Assembly (NCBI GenBank): GCA_041743125.1
Contig: JBGTNK010000189.1
Location: 1-64,000 of the forward strand
Direction: 5' to 3'
DNA: 64,000 nucleotides
Source of the DNA: Terrimonas_B sp041743125
GTDB lineage: Bacteria > Bacteroidota > Bacteroidia > Chitinophagales > Chitinophagaceae
Shown here: positions 56,251 to 64,000 of the stretch, piece by piece
How positions within the stretch are numbered: position 1 is the stretch's first letter
Layout: each line of letters begins with the position of its first letter
Position numbers and translations under genes: made by a program
Notes under the pieces: model-generated
Told to the model about the DNA's origin: nothing
What the model saw: the letters and a program-made list of their open reading frames with translations, nothing else
The model's database searches: none

Positions 56251-56838
56251 TCAATTGCCACCAGCCCCTGATTTAAACCGAAGCATATAGGCCGGGATAA
56301 TATAACTACTGAGTATAGCCGCCGCACCAAATAATATCTGGTAATCGTACTCAACATATGCAGAAACAATTGCCAATACCCATGCTATAATGCCTCCGAC
56401 CACCAATGGCCTGAACTGAATTATATTCCCCGAAATAAATGTTCCCAAACCGTAAAGCATTATAAAAAAAGGAAAGACAACTGTTCCCCATCCAATTTTA
56501 GAAAGTATCATACTTAAAACGAAGTAAGAAATGCCCATACCCAGCCATAGATATTTTATGCTTTCTCCTATATACGTTTTTACCTTCCGGCTGCTGGCTT
56601 CCTTTACACCATAATAAAATGAAAACACAACACCAATAAGTATGAGCCACCAAACCTGGTAATGTTTTTCGTAATGATAAATATGCTTTAATATAAATTG
56701 TCCGGCGCAAGCAATAAAGGTTATCCAACCCCAAACCAAAAAATAAATACTATTACCAGAAATATCCTCTTTGGTTCTGGTAATCATTAATTGAATCAAT
56801 TGAAGGCTTTGCTCAGGTGAAAATTTTTCTTCTGCCAT
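56251..56838 (-). CDS. Multi-pass membrane protein of unknown function
   Basis: 195 residues with about six hydrophobic segments after an amphipathic N-terminus (residues 1-28). No family recognised with certainty. Its position next to the winged-helix regulator suggests the two form a unit. The gene order regulator-after-membrane protein with a 56-nt gap is consistent with cotranscription. Confidence 0.65.
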   Translation of the reverse strand: MAEEKFSPEQSLQLIQLMITRTKEDISGNSIYFLVWGWITFIACAGQFILKHIYHYEKHYQVWWLILIGVVFSFYYGVKEASSRKVKTYIGESIKYLWLGMGISYFVLSMILSKIGWGTVVFPFFIMLYGLGTFISGNIIQFRPLVVGGIIAWVLAIVSAYVEYDYQILFGAAAILSSYIIPAYMLRFKSGAGGN

Positions 56839-56910
56839 GGCTCTTTGATTTATATCCGGCTAATTGTTACCGGGATTATTTATGGGTAACTATTCTTTAT
56901 TCAAACAATC

Positions 56911-57576
56911 CTATTTCCCCCCGAGTGATTGGAAATACTTTAACTGGTTCAGCCCCCATACAGGATGTAAAGAACTTTCCGGTTTAAAACTTTCAAATTT
57001 TTTTGCTGCTTCTGTAAATAATTTTTGTGCTTCTGTTTTGCTGCCACCAAATTGCTCAGGAGTAAAAAACTTATCCTGTCCTTCCAGCAAATAAACTCTC
57101 GGATTATCTGGGTTTAATTTTTTGGCGGTGGCCAATGCTTCTGCTGCAGCAGGTCCGTAAGTCATATACCGGGTCATAGGGTCTGCCATAAGCCGGAGAG
57201 TGGCTATTTGTTTCCTGACAACCCAAATTTCTGAATTCTCTTTACTGAGCTCTTCCGCTTTATTTAATAATTGCTCAGCTTTAGTGGCCGCCGGATCGGT
57301 TTTCCCTGCTAACCCACCTGCATTACCATTTGTCATTGCCATTATTAACCCGGCATTCACCTGTGCCAGGGCGGCATAATAATAAGGTGTCCATTGGTTT
57401 TTTTCAGCTTCAGCTATTCGTTCAAAAGCGTTGGCCAGGTTGATCAGTGCATCTACATTTTGTGTAGTATCTATCGCAATAATTTTTGGCTCCATTGCCT
57501 TAATAAATTTTTCACTTTGAGCAAAAGTGACCAGCATGAAAACTGAGGCTACCGTTAATAAAGAAAACTTTTTCAT
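56911..57576 (-). CDS. Secreted TPR-like protein
   Basis: 221 residues: signal peptide (VTFAQ), then helical repeats of tetratricopeptide type (NLANAFERIAEAEKNQW, YYYAALAQVNAGL, AEQLLNKAEELSKEN, EALATAKKLNPDNPRVYLLEGQ). Periplasmic. Function unknown. Upstream of the start lies a T-rich tract with three runs of eight to nine T separated by G (57577-57606). Confidence 0.75.
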   Translation of the reverse strand: MKKFSLLTVASVFMLVTFAQSEKFIKAMEPKIIAIDTTQNVDALINLANAFERIAEAEKNQWTPYYYAALAQVNAGLIMAMTNGNAGGLAGKTDPAATKAEQLLNKAEELSKENSEIWVVRKQIATLRLMADPMTRYMTYGPAAAEALATAKKLNPDNPRVYLLEGQDKFFTPEQFGGSKTEAQKLFTEAAKKFESFKPESSLHPVWGLNQLKYFQSLGGK

Positions 57577-57732
57577 TTTTTTGTTTTTTTTGTTTTTTTT
57601 GTTTTTAGCTAAATGGAATTTGCCCGATAATCATCACGGTTGGGATCAGCATTATCATAGCTCATTTCATTGTTTAAAATTTAAAATGGAAATATGTATA
57701 ATAAAAATTGTCCAGGGTTTACTAAATAAAAT

Positions 57733-58233
57733 TTATTGAGATAAGGGACTTAAAACTGGCCATTTTACAATCATCATAAAAAATGAAATCAGGGGAGTAA
57801 TTAACGCCAGTAAACCCCAGAATTCCCATTGTTTGAATAATACAAAAATTGAATGTTGATCATATTCCTTATCAGTAATCGCCTTAGCAAGATCATGTTT
57901 CATTTTAGTTTGTAGCGGAACTACTTTAAACGCAAACAATAATCCTGACAAAGAAAATAAAATAAGTGGCCAGAAAATCCACCCGGTCCCAAGCAACCGT
58001 ATGCCTCCGGATATTGCTGCTCCAAATCCACCCAACGTAATAATAACAACACCGGGTATAGTGAAATACCGGTCAGATAAAATTATTCCCGATACAGTAT
58101 GATGCATGTAATTAATGTCCTTTAATTGAAAAGAATAACGCATCCAGAAAAGACCAGTACTGATATTTCCCAGGAAGGCCACCACAGCCAGCAAATGAAT
58201 GCATTTAAATATGACGTAATAATTCAACTCCAT
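57733..58233 (-). CDS. DUF2269-family membrane protein
   Basis: 166 residues with four hydrophobic segments. IHLLAVVAFLGNISTGLFW, DRYFTIPGVVIITLGGFGAA and GTGWIFWPLILFSLSGLLFAFKVVPLQ match the DUF2269 pattern of small integral membrane proteins. It starts 19 nt after the receptor gene and is likely cotranscribed. The role is unknown. Cytoplasmic membrane. Confidence 0.8.
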   Translation of the reverse strand: MELNYYVIFKCIHLLAVVAFLGNISTGLFWMRYSFQLKDINYMHHTVSGIILSDRYFTIPGVVIITLGGFGAAISGGIRLLGTGWIFWPLILFSLSGLLFAFKVVPLQTKMKHDLAKAITDKEYDQHSIFVLFKQWEFWGLLALITPLISFFMMIVKWPVLSPLSQ

Positions 58234-58252
58234 ATGAATATTTTTTTGCTAT

Positions 58253-60511
58253 TCAAAAGGAACTATTTATTATTTCATCGCTACGATCTGTTCCAAAGCT
58301 TATAAAAGCCCCTATAAACACAAACATTCTTGATGTGGGTGTTATTGCTTCCCTGCGATGGCCGGTAAAAGAATACTGGTATCCGTAGGTTTGTTTGATA
58401 TTAAAAATGTTACTTACCTGCATGACCCACACGGTATATGATTTTGGGTTTTGTTTTCCGATAAAGGGTAAATAATTTATTGCAAAACTTACATTGTGAT
58501 AATCCGGGATAACACCCCTGTCATTAAATTTATAATTCATTCCGTCATAACCTATATTATAATAAGGCCGCCCGGTTGCAAAGTTGTAGGCGCCGTTCAA
58601 ATTCATTTTCCAATTTTGAATAAACCGTTTTACTATTACTGAACCCGTATGTTTGGCAGCAAAATTGGGTGTGATGGCATAAGGAAAATTGAGAAAATCT
58701 CTTTTTGTATCCAGGTAGGAATAAGATATCCAATAGTCCAGGTTTTTGATCGTCTTTTTATCCCGCCAGAAAAACTCGATGCCCTTTGCATCTCCAAAAC
58801 CATTGTTGCTGATAGCTGATTCCTGGTAATTGACGAAGGAGGTTTTTACCAGGTTTTTATATTTTTTATAAAATATTTCAGCCCGGAAAGTTTGATTGTT
58901 TATCACCCGTTGTATCTGGGCGATATAATGAATGGCCTTCATAAAAGAAAGGTCATTAGGTGAGGGAAGATATTTTCTTTCCGGGTTTTGATAAAAAATG
59001 CCATACGCCAATGAAGCCTGGGTTCCTTGGCTAAGCTTATAGGCCAGGGAAAACCGGGGAGCTATATTTGTTTTATTTAATAAAGCAGAATGTTCCAGGC
59101 GGCCACCCGCTTTTATCGCCAAATCATTCCTGATATAAATATCAGTTTCAGCAAATAGTGATTTTATATTTTCTGTCACCTTTCCGGGAAAGGCCTGTCC
59201 ATTGTAATCCGTGTAAACAAAAAAATCTTTGCTATAATTATATTCGCTGCCAAACCTGGAGGAGCTTAACCCTTTCCATCTTTTTTCTATCACGAATTTT
59301 GCATTAAAATAATCACCCCGGGACTCCACATTAAAATTTTTAAATTCAAGCCCCGTCAACAATACATCGTTATGCTGCTGATCCTGCATGTTACCATTAA
59401 TATCATCCTTATTATTTGTATAGGATATGCCTGTATTGATTTTCCACCTTTTTCCCAAATTCTCTCTCCATGCCAGGTTGTGGTAGGTATTAGTATTTCC
59501 AATAGAAAAATTATCCAGGTACCCTGAAGAATCTAAGCTATTCGTAGTAAAAGCCAGTTTATTACTGCTGAAATAACCGTAATATTTCAAAATGCCTGTA
59601 GCAGAAGTTTTAATCCGAAAGTTAGCATCTGCATTATGATACGAAGGCACCCGCGAATAATCTTGCTTTTGCTTAATGACAGCGAAAGCCAGTGCAAGAT
59701 TTGTATATCCATAGCTGGCTCCCCAGGAGGATTTTTTATTCTTCGCCAGATGCTGGTAACCTGCATTACCACTCAACATGGTTATACCCAGGTTAGCAGA
59801 AGAACGATCCGGCAGGTCTATTGACTCAAGTATTAATGCAGAAGATAATGCTTGCCCGTATAAAGCTGAATATCCCCCGGTACTAAAAACTGTTCCTTTG
59901 AATATAAACGGTGAAAAACGGCTGAACTGGGCAATATTGGGGACACCACTGTAAAAGAAATTATTTACCAAAGTGCCATCAATAAAAGTTTTTGTTTCAG
60001 CAGCTGTGCCACCCCTAACAAATAAACCCTCACTTTCTCCCACCTGCTGGGCACCGGGTAAGGTTTTTAAAGCCCCGGTTATATCTCCATTTGCACTGGC
60101 TGTTGTCACAATGTCAATAGGATTCAATATAACTGCAGCTCTTTTTCTATCGCTTGCTTCAAAAGTACCCGCCGAAATAGTGACGGCTTCTAACTCAGTG
60201 ATCTCCTCCTTTAAAACAATAGAAATATTGATTTCGTTTCCATCCAATTTAATGTTCTGTTCAAAAGGTTTATGGCCAACAATACTCGCTGCCAGCACTT
60301 GCTCACCTGTTTCGTTTGTTAAAAAGGAAAACTTTCCTGAAGAGTCCGAAGTAGCTCCATCATAGGAATCCTTCAGGCTAATGCTTACTCCATATAAAGG
60401 TTTAGATTTGTTGTTTTTTACAACCCCTTTAATGGTGAGCTGACTATGCCCCTGGTGAAGCAAACCATTAAATAAAACAAGTAAGATAACCCCCGGCTTA
60501 ATCCTTTTCAT
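58253..60511 (-). CDS. TonB-dependent receptor with carboxypeptidase-like regulatory domain
   Basis: 752 residues: signal peptide (QGHSQ), an N-terminal carboxypeptidase-like beta-sandwich (LTIKGVVKNNKSKPLYGVSIS, ATSDSSGKFSF), a plug with DIVTTASANGDITGALKTLPG and EGLFVRGGTAAETKTFIDGTLV, then the beta-barrel ending in an aromatic segment (FIGAFISFGTDRSDE). It sits in the outer membrane and imports a ligand energised by TonB. No SusD partner is adjacent, so a polysaccharide locus is not indicated. The ligand is unknown. Confidence 0.92.
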   Translation of the reverse strand: MKRIKPGVILLVLFNGLLHQGHSQLTIKGVVKNNKSKPLYGVSISLKDSYDGATSDSSGKFSFLTNETGEQVLAASIVGHKPFEQNIKLDGNEINISIVLKEEITELEAVTISAGTFEASDRKRAAVILNPIDIVTTASANGDITGALKTLPGAQQVGESEGLFVRGGTAAETKTFIDGTLVNNFFYSGVPNIAQFSRFSPFIFKGTVFSTGGYSALYGQALSSALILESIDLPDRSSANLGITMLSGNAGYQHLAKNKKSSWGASYGYTNLALAFAVIKQKQDYSRVPSYHNADANFRIKTSATGILKYYGYFSSNKLAFTTNSLDSSGYLDNFSIGNTNTYHNLAWRENLGKRWKINTGISYTNNKDDINGNMQDQQHNDVLLTGLEFKNFNVESRGDYFNAKFVIEKRWKGLSSSRFGSEYNYSKDFFVYTDYNGQAFPGKVTENIKSLFAETDIYIRNDLAIKAGGRLEHSALLNKTNIAPRFSLAYKLSQGTQASLAYGIFYQNPERKYLPSPNDLSFMKAIHYIAQIQRVINNQTFRAEIFYKKYKNLVKTSFVNYQESAISNNGFGDAKGIEFFWRDKKTIKNLDYWISYSYLDTKRDFLNFPYAITPNFAAKHTGSVIVKRFIQNWKMNLNGAYNFATGRPYYNIGYDGMNYKFNDRGVIPDYHNVSFAINYLPFIGKQNPKSYTVWVMQVSNIFNIKQTYGYQYSFTGHRREAITPTSRMFVFIGAFISFGTDRSDEIINSSF

Positions 60512-60578
60512 TTAAGGAAATTTTAAATTGAACTACAAACATAAAGTAGTTTACAATATAAACCAAATTGCACTTTTA

Positions 60579-60603
60579 AAGCCGGATAACATTTATCCGG
60601 CTT
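60579..60603 (-). terminator. Terminator hairpin between the Ig-like T9SS gene and the receptor
   Basis: Perfect 11-nt stem AAGCCGGATAA (60579-60589) and TTATCCGGCTT (60593-60603) with loop CAT, 19 nt after the stop at 60622 in minus reading. The following T tract is short. Confidence 0.6.
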
Positions 60604-60621
60604 CATTTTACTAATCAATAC

Positions 60622-62022
60622 CTATCTCTTGATGATCTTTTGATGTGCCACTTGTCCATTGCAGGTTACTCTCACAATATAGAAACCAGCAGTCATTGTA
60701 CTCACCTGCAAATTTTCATTTTGGTTGCTGATGTTTGCTATTAATTTAATAGCCGGCTGGCCATTATTATTTATTAACTCATAGACTACTTTTTGACCCT
60801 GCCATTTTTCCGGAATAGAGATGCGTAATTCGTTGGTAACCGGATTAGGATAAGTAACTATTTTGATTGCCTGCTCACTACCTTTGGTAAGGCGCACAGT
60901 TCTCACCAGGGATATTTCACTTTTTCCATCCATATCAAGGGACCGGAGGCGATAATAAATTACCTCAGCACCAGCACTCGACAGTTTGTTATCTGTAAAG
61001 GAATAATTCTTTGTTTCTGAAGTGGTACCTGATGCAAATACTTTTCCTGCACTCAAATAGTTGGTGCCATCCAGGCTTTTTTCAATAGAAAAATGGCTAA
61101 GGCTTAATTCCGAGGTAGTAACCCATTTCAGGTCCACAATACCCTGGTTTAATGTTGCAGCAAATGAACCTAGTTTTACAGGTAATAAGGAAACAGTAGA
61201 AAAGTTTAAGGTAACCGAGGCGACATTTGAAGTAAGCGGATTAAAACCATTATCAATTATCCGGTAGCTAAAAGTTGTAGACTCACCGGTAAAACCAACT
61301 TTTGGAATAAAACTAAAACTTCCGTCAGGGTTCAATGAAACCACGCCATCAGCAGAATTGGTGCTGATTACAGCAATAGTAGTTTCGCCATCAGGTTCAT
61401 TGTCGTTTGAAATTACATTCCCGTAAAATGGTGTACCTGAAGTACCGGTAAAATTATCATTTACTGCCACAGGTGCCGTGTTACAGGTACCTGTGCCATA
61501 CATAGGACTTGCGCTGGTAAAGAAATCATCAAATATGAGCCTGGTATTTCCATCGCCGTTGCTACCACTCGCTTTTATTACAATTTTTCTCAACCCAATA
61601 GTTGCAAGCAAAAACTCCTCGTTGAATGTCAAAACAGAAGCTGAAGTATTTTTATCCAGCGTTATTTTTTTTAAAGAAGTAAAAGTGCCGGTAGCGTTCA
61701 ACAGACCCATTTCAATAAAACGGGTTGCATTACCACTTAATTTGTTACTTATTTTATATTTAAAAGAAACTTTTAGAGTCATGGAAGTTATTTTAAGAAC
61801 CGGAGTGATATATTCCATAATGGAATTACCATTTGTAACAGTAGTGGAATACAAACTTCCTGAACCCGCAATTACATTAGCAGGTGTATTCGTTATTTGA
61901 ATACCATTTAATGTGGTGCAATTCGTGTTAAGACTACTTACTGTTCCCTCAAAATTTTGAGTATACTGGGAATTTACAATATTGATAGCCAGGGTTGCAA
62001 TAAGGAGTAATAAAGTTTTCAT
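60622..62022 (-). CDS. T9SS protein with jelly-roll-like and cadherin/Ig-like domains
   Basis: 466 residues from the ATG at 62022 (a TTG nine bases upstream is not needed). Signal peptide (IVNSQ); N-terminal beta-sandwich of about 150 residues ending RLIFDDFF; a tandem-like Ig/cadherin-type domain (NDNFTGTSGTPFYGNVISND) at about 185-270; an FN3-like pre-sorting domain (SIEKSLDGTNYL); and a T9SS tail (TYPNPVTNELRI...GFYIVRV). It is preceded by one of two copies of a 120-nt promoter/leader. Surface-located, probably adhesive; no enzyme motif. Confidence 0.84.
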   Translation of the reverse strand: MKTLLLLIATLAINIVNSQYTQNFEGTVSSLNTNCTTLNGIQITNTPANVIAGSGSLYSTTVTNGNSIMEYITPVLKITSMTLKVSFKYKISNKLSGNATRFIEMGLLNATGTFTSLKKITLDKNTSASVLTFNEEFLLATIGLRKIVIKASGSNGDGNTRLIFDDFFTSASPMYGTGTCNTAPVAVNDNFTGTSGTPFYGNVISNDNEPDGETTIAVISTNSADGVVSLNPDGSFSFIPKVGFTGESTTFSYRIIDNGFNPLTSNVASVTLNFSTVSLLPVKLGSFAATLNQGIVDLKWVTTSELSLSHFSIEKSLDGTNYLSAGKVFASGTTSETKNYSFTDNKLSSAGAEVIYYRLRSLDMDGKSEISLVRTVRLTKGSEQAIKIVTYPNPVTNELRISIPEKWQGQKVVYELINNNGQPAIKLIANISNQNENLQVSTMTAGFYIVRVTCNGQVAHQKIIKR

Positions 62023-62043
62023 CTGTTTCAATTAGGGTTACGA

Positions 62044-62157
62044 TCAATTAAGTCTTGTATGCAGACTGAACGAATTCCCTGAAACAATGAAAACGATTTG
62101 AAAAGAATAGAAACTGGCCTGGAGGAAATTTCCTGCAATTTGAAGGGTTTGTTTCAT
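62044..62157 (-). CDS. Candidate leader peptide A
   Basis: 37 codons starting at the ATG of leader copy A and ending 21 nt before the secreted-protein start. Its counterpart in copy B begins MKLTQPI; this one begins MKQTLQI. Codon use is unremarkable. It could be a regulatory upstream ORF or a chance frame. Confidence 0.35.
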   Translation of the reverse strand: MKQTLQIAGNFLQASFYSFQIVFIVSGNSFSLHTRLN

Positions 62158-62264
62158 AGTCGGATTAGGTTGTTTTCTTAGGAGTTGTTCGAATCTTCCA
62201 CAAAGGTAATATACGTATTTTACCCTTGCAATTTTTGCGAGCATTATTCCGCCAAAAACACCGT
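62145..62264 (-). repeat. Promoter/leader repeat copy A
   Basis: 120 nt that align without gaps to 63098-63217, with about 80 of 120 positions identical by hand count. It spans the promoter, a TCGAACAA block, CCTAAGAA, TCCGAC and the start of the leader ORF. Confidence 0.75.
62201..62231 (-). promoter_or_regulatory. Promoter in leader copy A
   Basis: On the minus strand TACCTTTG (62208-62201) is a perfect TAnnTTTG -7 element and TTG at 62231-62229 lies 20 nt upstream, fitting the Bacteroidota -33/-7 architecture. Confidence 0.65.
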
Positions 62265-62567
62265 ATTTTGTGCAGTATTTGTACTATGTGAATTGATTTA
62301 CAACTCTATAGGCTCATTGTTTTTTGCTTAAAAAATTTTCTTTTTACCTTTTACCGTCACTTTATTACTCACTACACCTAATCAGGAAAAAATGTGTTTC
62401 TGTTTTATTGGTAATGAATTTAAATCTTACACGGGTGTCCACATTTGAAGAAAAGTGAAAGAAGTTCCTGCATTGATTTATGAATCAGGAATGTTTAATG
62501 TCCGCACTTTATTTGCACCTCTCTGATCCCTTCTGTTCAAAAAATCCGGTATGTATTCTAAATCAAA

Positions 62568-62975
62568 TTATATCTTATCGCTATCCTGCTCAGAGTTGTT
62601 TGCACCTAAAGCTTCATTACTTTTATTTCCAATATTTATTTTTCTTACTTGTAAAAGCGCTGCGTTGCCATCGTTACCTATAGTGCTCAACCGAAAATAG
62701 ATCACCCCGGTTTTGTCTGCGCTGGCATCTTTATCTGTAAAAGGATAATTCATGGTTTCAGTTTCATTGCCGAAAGCGAAAACAACTCCTACTTGTTTAT
62801 ATATTTTACCGTCATAACTTTTTTCCACGTAGAAATGACTGATGTCCTTTTCTCCCTGGGTTGACCAGTTCAGGTTGATTTTATCATTCTTTAGCCGGGC
62901 GGAGAATGAAGTCACCTGCGAAAAGGATGATACATGGATGAACAATATGGCTAAAAGGGTTAAAATCGTTTTCAT
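62568..62975 (-). CDS. Small secreted FN3-like protein without sorting tail (second)
   Basis: 135 residues: signal peptide (SFSQ), then one beta-domain with FSARLKNDKINLNWSTQGE and FYVEKSYDGKIYKQVG, again the pattern of the pre-sorting domain of neighbouring T9SS proteins, and a polar tail ending NNSEQDSDKI without a sorting motif. No tail remnant follows the stop. It is preceded by leader copy B. Exported, probably periplasmic or released. Function unknown. Confidence 0.7.
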   Translation of the reverse strand: MKTILTLLAILFIHVSSFSQVTSFSARLKNDKINLNWSTQGEKDISHFYVEKSYDGKIYKQVGVVFAFGNETETMNYPFTDKDASADKTGVIYFRLSTIGNDGNAALLQVRKINIGNKSNEALGANNSEQDSDKI

Positions 62976-63005
62976 CGCATTCTGCTTGAGGGTAATGTAA
63001 TTGTT

Positions 63006-63110
63006 TTAGGGTTTGTTTGCAATTACTTTCCCTGAAGATGGAAGTGATTCAGCATGAAGTACAGAAACAGCGCTGGGGTAAAAATTATTGATGGGTTGCG
63101 TTAGTTTCAT
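63006..63110 (-). CDS. Candidate leader peptide B
   Basis: 34 codons from the ATG in leader copy B to a TAA 30 nt before the secreted-protein start. MKLTQPINNFYPSA at the N-terminus resembles leader A (MKQTLQIAGNFLQAS). Possible upstream regulatory ORF. Confidence 0.35.
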   Translation of the reverse strand: MKLTQPINNFYPSAVSVLHAESLPSSGKVIANKP

Positions 63111-63217
63111 GGTCGGACTGTAATACTTTCTTAGGGTTTGTTCGATTGCTGACACAAGATATAACACGCATTTTTATAGTGCAAGTTTTACGGGTATTAT
63201 TTCGTAAAAAGTGCCGT
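63098..63217 (-). repeat. Promoter/leader repeat copy B
   Basis: Second copy of the 120-nt ungapped repeat (copy A at 62145-62264). Conservation is strongest in TCGAACAA, CCTAAGAA, TCCGAC and the leader start ATGAAAC. Confidence 0.75.
63155..63184 (-). promoter_or_regulatory. Promoter in leader copy B
   Basis: At the position equivalent to the promoter of copy A the -7 element is degenerate (TATATCTTG on minus), with TTG at 63184-63182 as -33. Weaker than copy A. Confidence 0.45.
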
Positions 63218-63302
63218 AGTTTATTTAGTATAATTACGATAACGCTTCCCAAATAATTAAATCAGCACATTATCCAATATTCCTTCTTTCAGGATGTAAA
63301 AA

Positions 63303-63331
63303 TGAAAAAGCCCCAAATTAATTTGGGGCTT
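63303..63331 (-). terminator. Rho-independent terminator after the T9SS gene at the right edge
   Basis: Perfect 24-nt palindrome AAGCCCCAAATT/AATTTGGGGCTT (63308-63331), then T on minus. It lies 25 nt after the stop at 63356. Confidence 0.8.
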
Positions 63332-63355
63332 CCTTTAATGGGTTATGATATTTTT

Positions 63356-64000
63356 TTAATTATTCTTTATCAATTTCTGGAAGGTGGTACCGGCTGACTT
63401 ATCTGTTATTTCAACCAGGTAAACCCCTGCCGGTAATTGATCCAGGCTGTTTAGATTAATGATAGAGATTCCTTTTGGTGCAGGCATACTGTGAGTCTTT
63501 ACCATCTTACCATTAACATCAATCAGGTTGATAACGACTGTTGTTTCTCTTTCGGTTGTTATGCTGATTGTAACATTAGAACGGAAAGGGTTGGGCCAGA
63601 TTGTAACGCCTGGTTTTTTCGAAAGCCTTAGTGCAACTACATTGCTATAGGTGACTTTACCATCAAGATCTACCAGTTTTACTCTGTAATATATTACTTC
63701 AACTTGCGTCAGGCTGCTGATATTATCTGGTAGCTTATATTCTTTTTTAGTGGTACTGTTTCCGGAAGCACTAACCTTTTTACCGGTTGGTGCAAAGTTG
63801 CTGTTGTCCAGGCTTCGTTCCACCACATAATAGTCTGTATTCAATTCTGTCTGGGTCGACCATTTTACTTCAGCATTAGCTCCATTAAGACTTACCTGGG
63901 CCACTAGCCGGTCAGCCGGCAAGGTCTGGTTTCCGCCCCAGGCAAGCGTATAGGATGCAGGGGTAGGATCTTTCATATTTGCATTATCTACATAGGAATA
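63356..64000 (-). CDS. C-terminal part of a T9SS-secreted protein (5' end missing)
   Basis: The frame is open to the right edge; an ATG at 63976 is internal. About 215 residues visible: the end of an upstream domain, an FN3-like pre-sorting domain (VVERSLDNSNF) and a T9SS type A tail (IWPNPFRSNVTI...GVYLVEI) ending IKNN. The nature of the upstream part is unknown. Confidence 0.8.
   Translation of the reverse strand, partial: YSYVDNANMKDPTPASYTLAWGGNQTLPADRLVAQVSLNGANAEVKWSTQTELNTDYYVVERSLDNSNFAPTGKKVSASGNSTTKKEYKLPDNISSLTQVEVIYYRVKLVDLDGKVTYSNVVALRLSKKPGVTIWPNPFRSNVTISITTERETTVVINLIDVNGKMVKTHSMPAPKGISIINLNSLDQLPAGVYLVEITDKSAGTTFQKLIKNN

Larger units (their letters stand above)
62023..62567. 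other. Upstream region of the Ig-like T9SS gene
   Basis: About 540 nt. It contains leader copy A (62145-62264), its short ORF and promoter, and beyond these about 300 nt in which I see no feature. Confidence 0.55.
62976..63355. other. Upstream region of the small FN3-like protein
   Basis: 380 nt with leader copy B (63098-63217), its short ORF, its promoter and, at the right end, the terminator at 63303-63331 of the next gene. Confidence 0.55.

Noticed and set aside
1..64000. tRNA, rRNA, CRISPR, prophage or insertion sequence
   Set aside because: None was recognised by eye in either strand; a covariance-model or IS search would settle it.

Overview
The window looks like a chromosomal segment of a Bacteroidota bacterium, most likely of the Chitinophagaceae/Chitinophagales type. 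This is inferred from gene content: eight proteins end in (or run into) type IX secretion (T9SS) type A C-terminal sorting domains, two TonB-dependent/outer-membrane beta-barrel receptors are present (one with a carboxypeptidase-like N-terminal domain), and there is a DUF6089 barrel, a BatB-BatC pair, a long plant-like IspG, a one-polypeptide IcmF, and promoters of the Bacteroidota TAnnTTTG type. Coding is dense. I recognised no rRNA, tRNA, CRISPR array, integrase or insertion sequence.

Layout. 1-7.3 kb: 3' part of an outer-membrane receptor, a YccF membrane protein, a beta-helix lipoprotein, a slipin/NfeD membrane-protease pair, a DUF6089 barrel and an Smr-domain protein. 7.3-13.4 kb: fused isobutyryl-CoA mutase (icmF), then an amino-sugar kinase-like protein fused to the RapZ C-terminal domain, followed by a MurU-like nucleotidyltransferase, probably a cell-wall amino-sugar salvage pair. 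13.5-20.6 kb: M1 peptidase, metallophosphoesterase, RidA, a catalytically degenerate 3-hydroxyacyl-CoA dehydrogenase-like protein, tsaB, a cysteine-free ArsR-type regulator, and an MBL-fold/double-rhodanese gene broken by three single-base indels. 20.6-30.8 kb: one long minus-strand run of housekeeping genes (rsmA, 2-hydroxyacid dehydrogenase, greA, class D beta-lactamase, batB, batC, ispG, nadB, LpxL-type acyltransferase).

30.9-52.6 kb is a surface/secretion region: a GEVED protein, an M14 carboxypeptidase, a divergent pair of very large multidomain proteins that share an N-terminal module, pdxA, and two tandem glucose/sorbosone-dehydrogenase-PKD paralogues, all but pdxA being T9SS cargo. 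53.3-56.9 kb holds a small tail-less secreted protein and a decayed, orphan RHS C-terminal toxin cassette with a probable immunity gene, followed by a winged-helix regulator and membrane protein pair. 56.9-64 kb: a secreted TPR-like protein, a DUF2269 membrane protein with a TonB-dependent receptor, and further T9SS-type proteins, two of which are preceded by a duplicated 120-nt promoter/leader with a short upstream ORF.

The observations most worth following are the kinase-RapZ C-terminal fusion next to murU, the duplicated promoter/leader with upstream ORFs ahead of secreted proteins, the stand-alone versions of the domain that normally precedes T9SS tails, and the orphan RHS toxin/immunity cassette. 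Function calls rest on motif recognition by eye. No database search was run.
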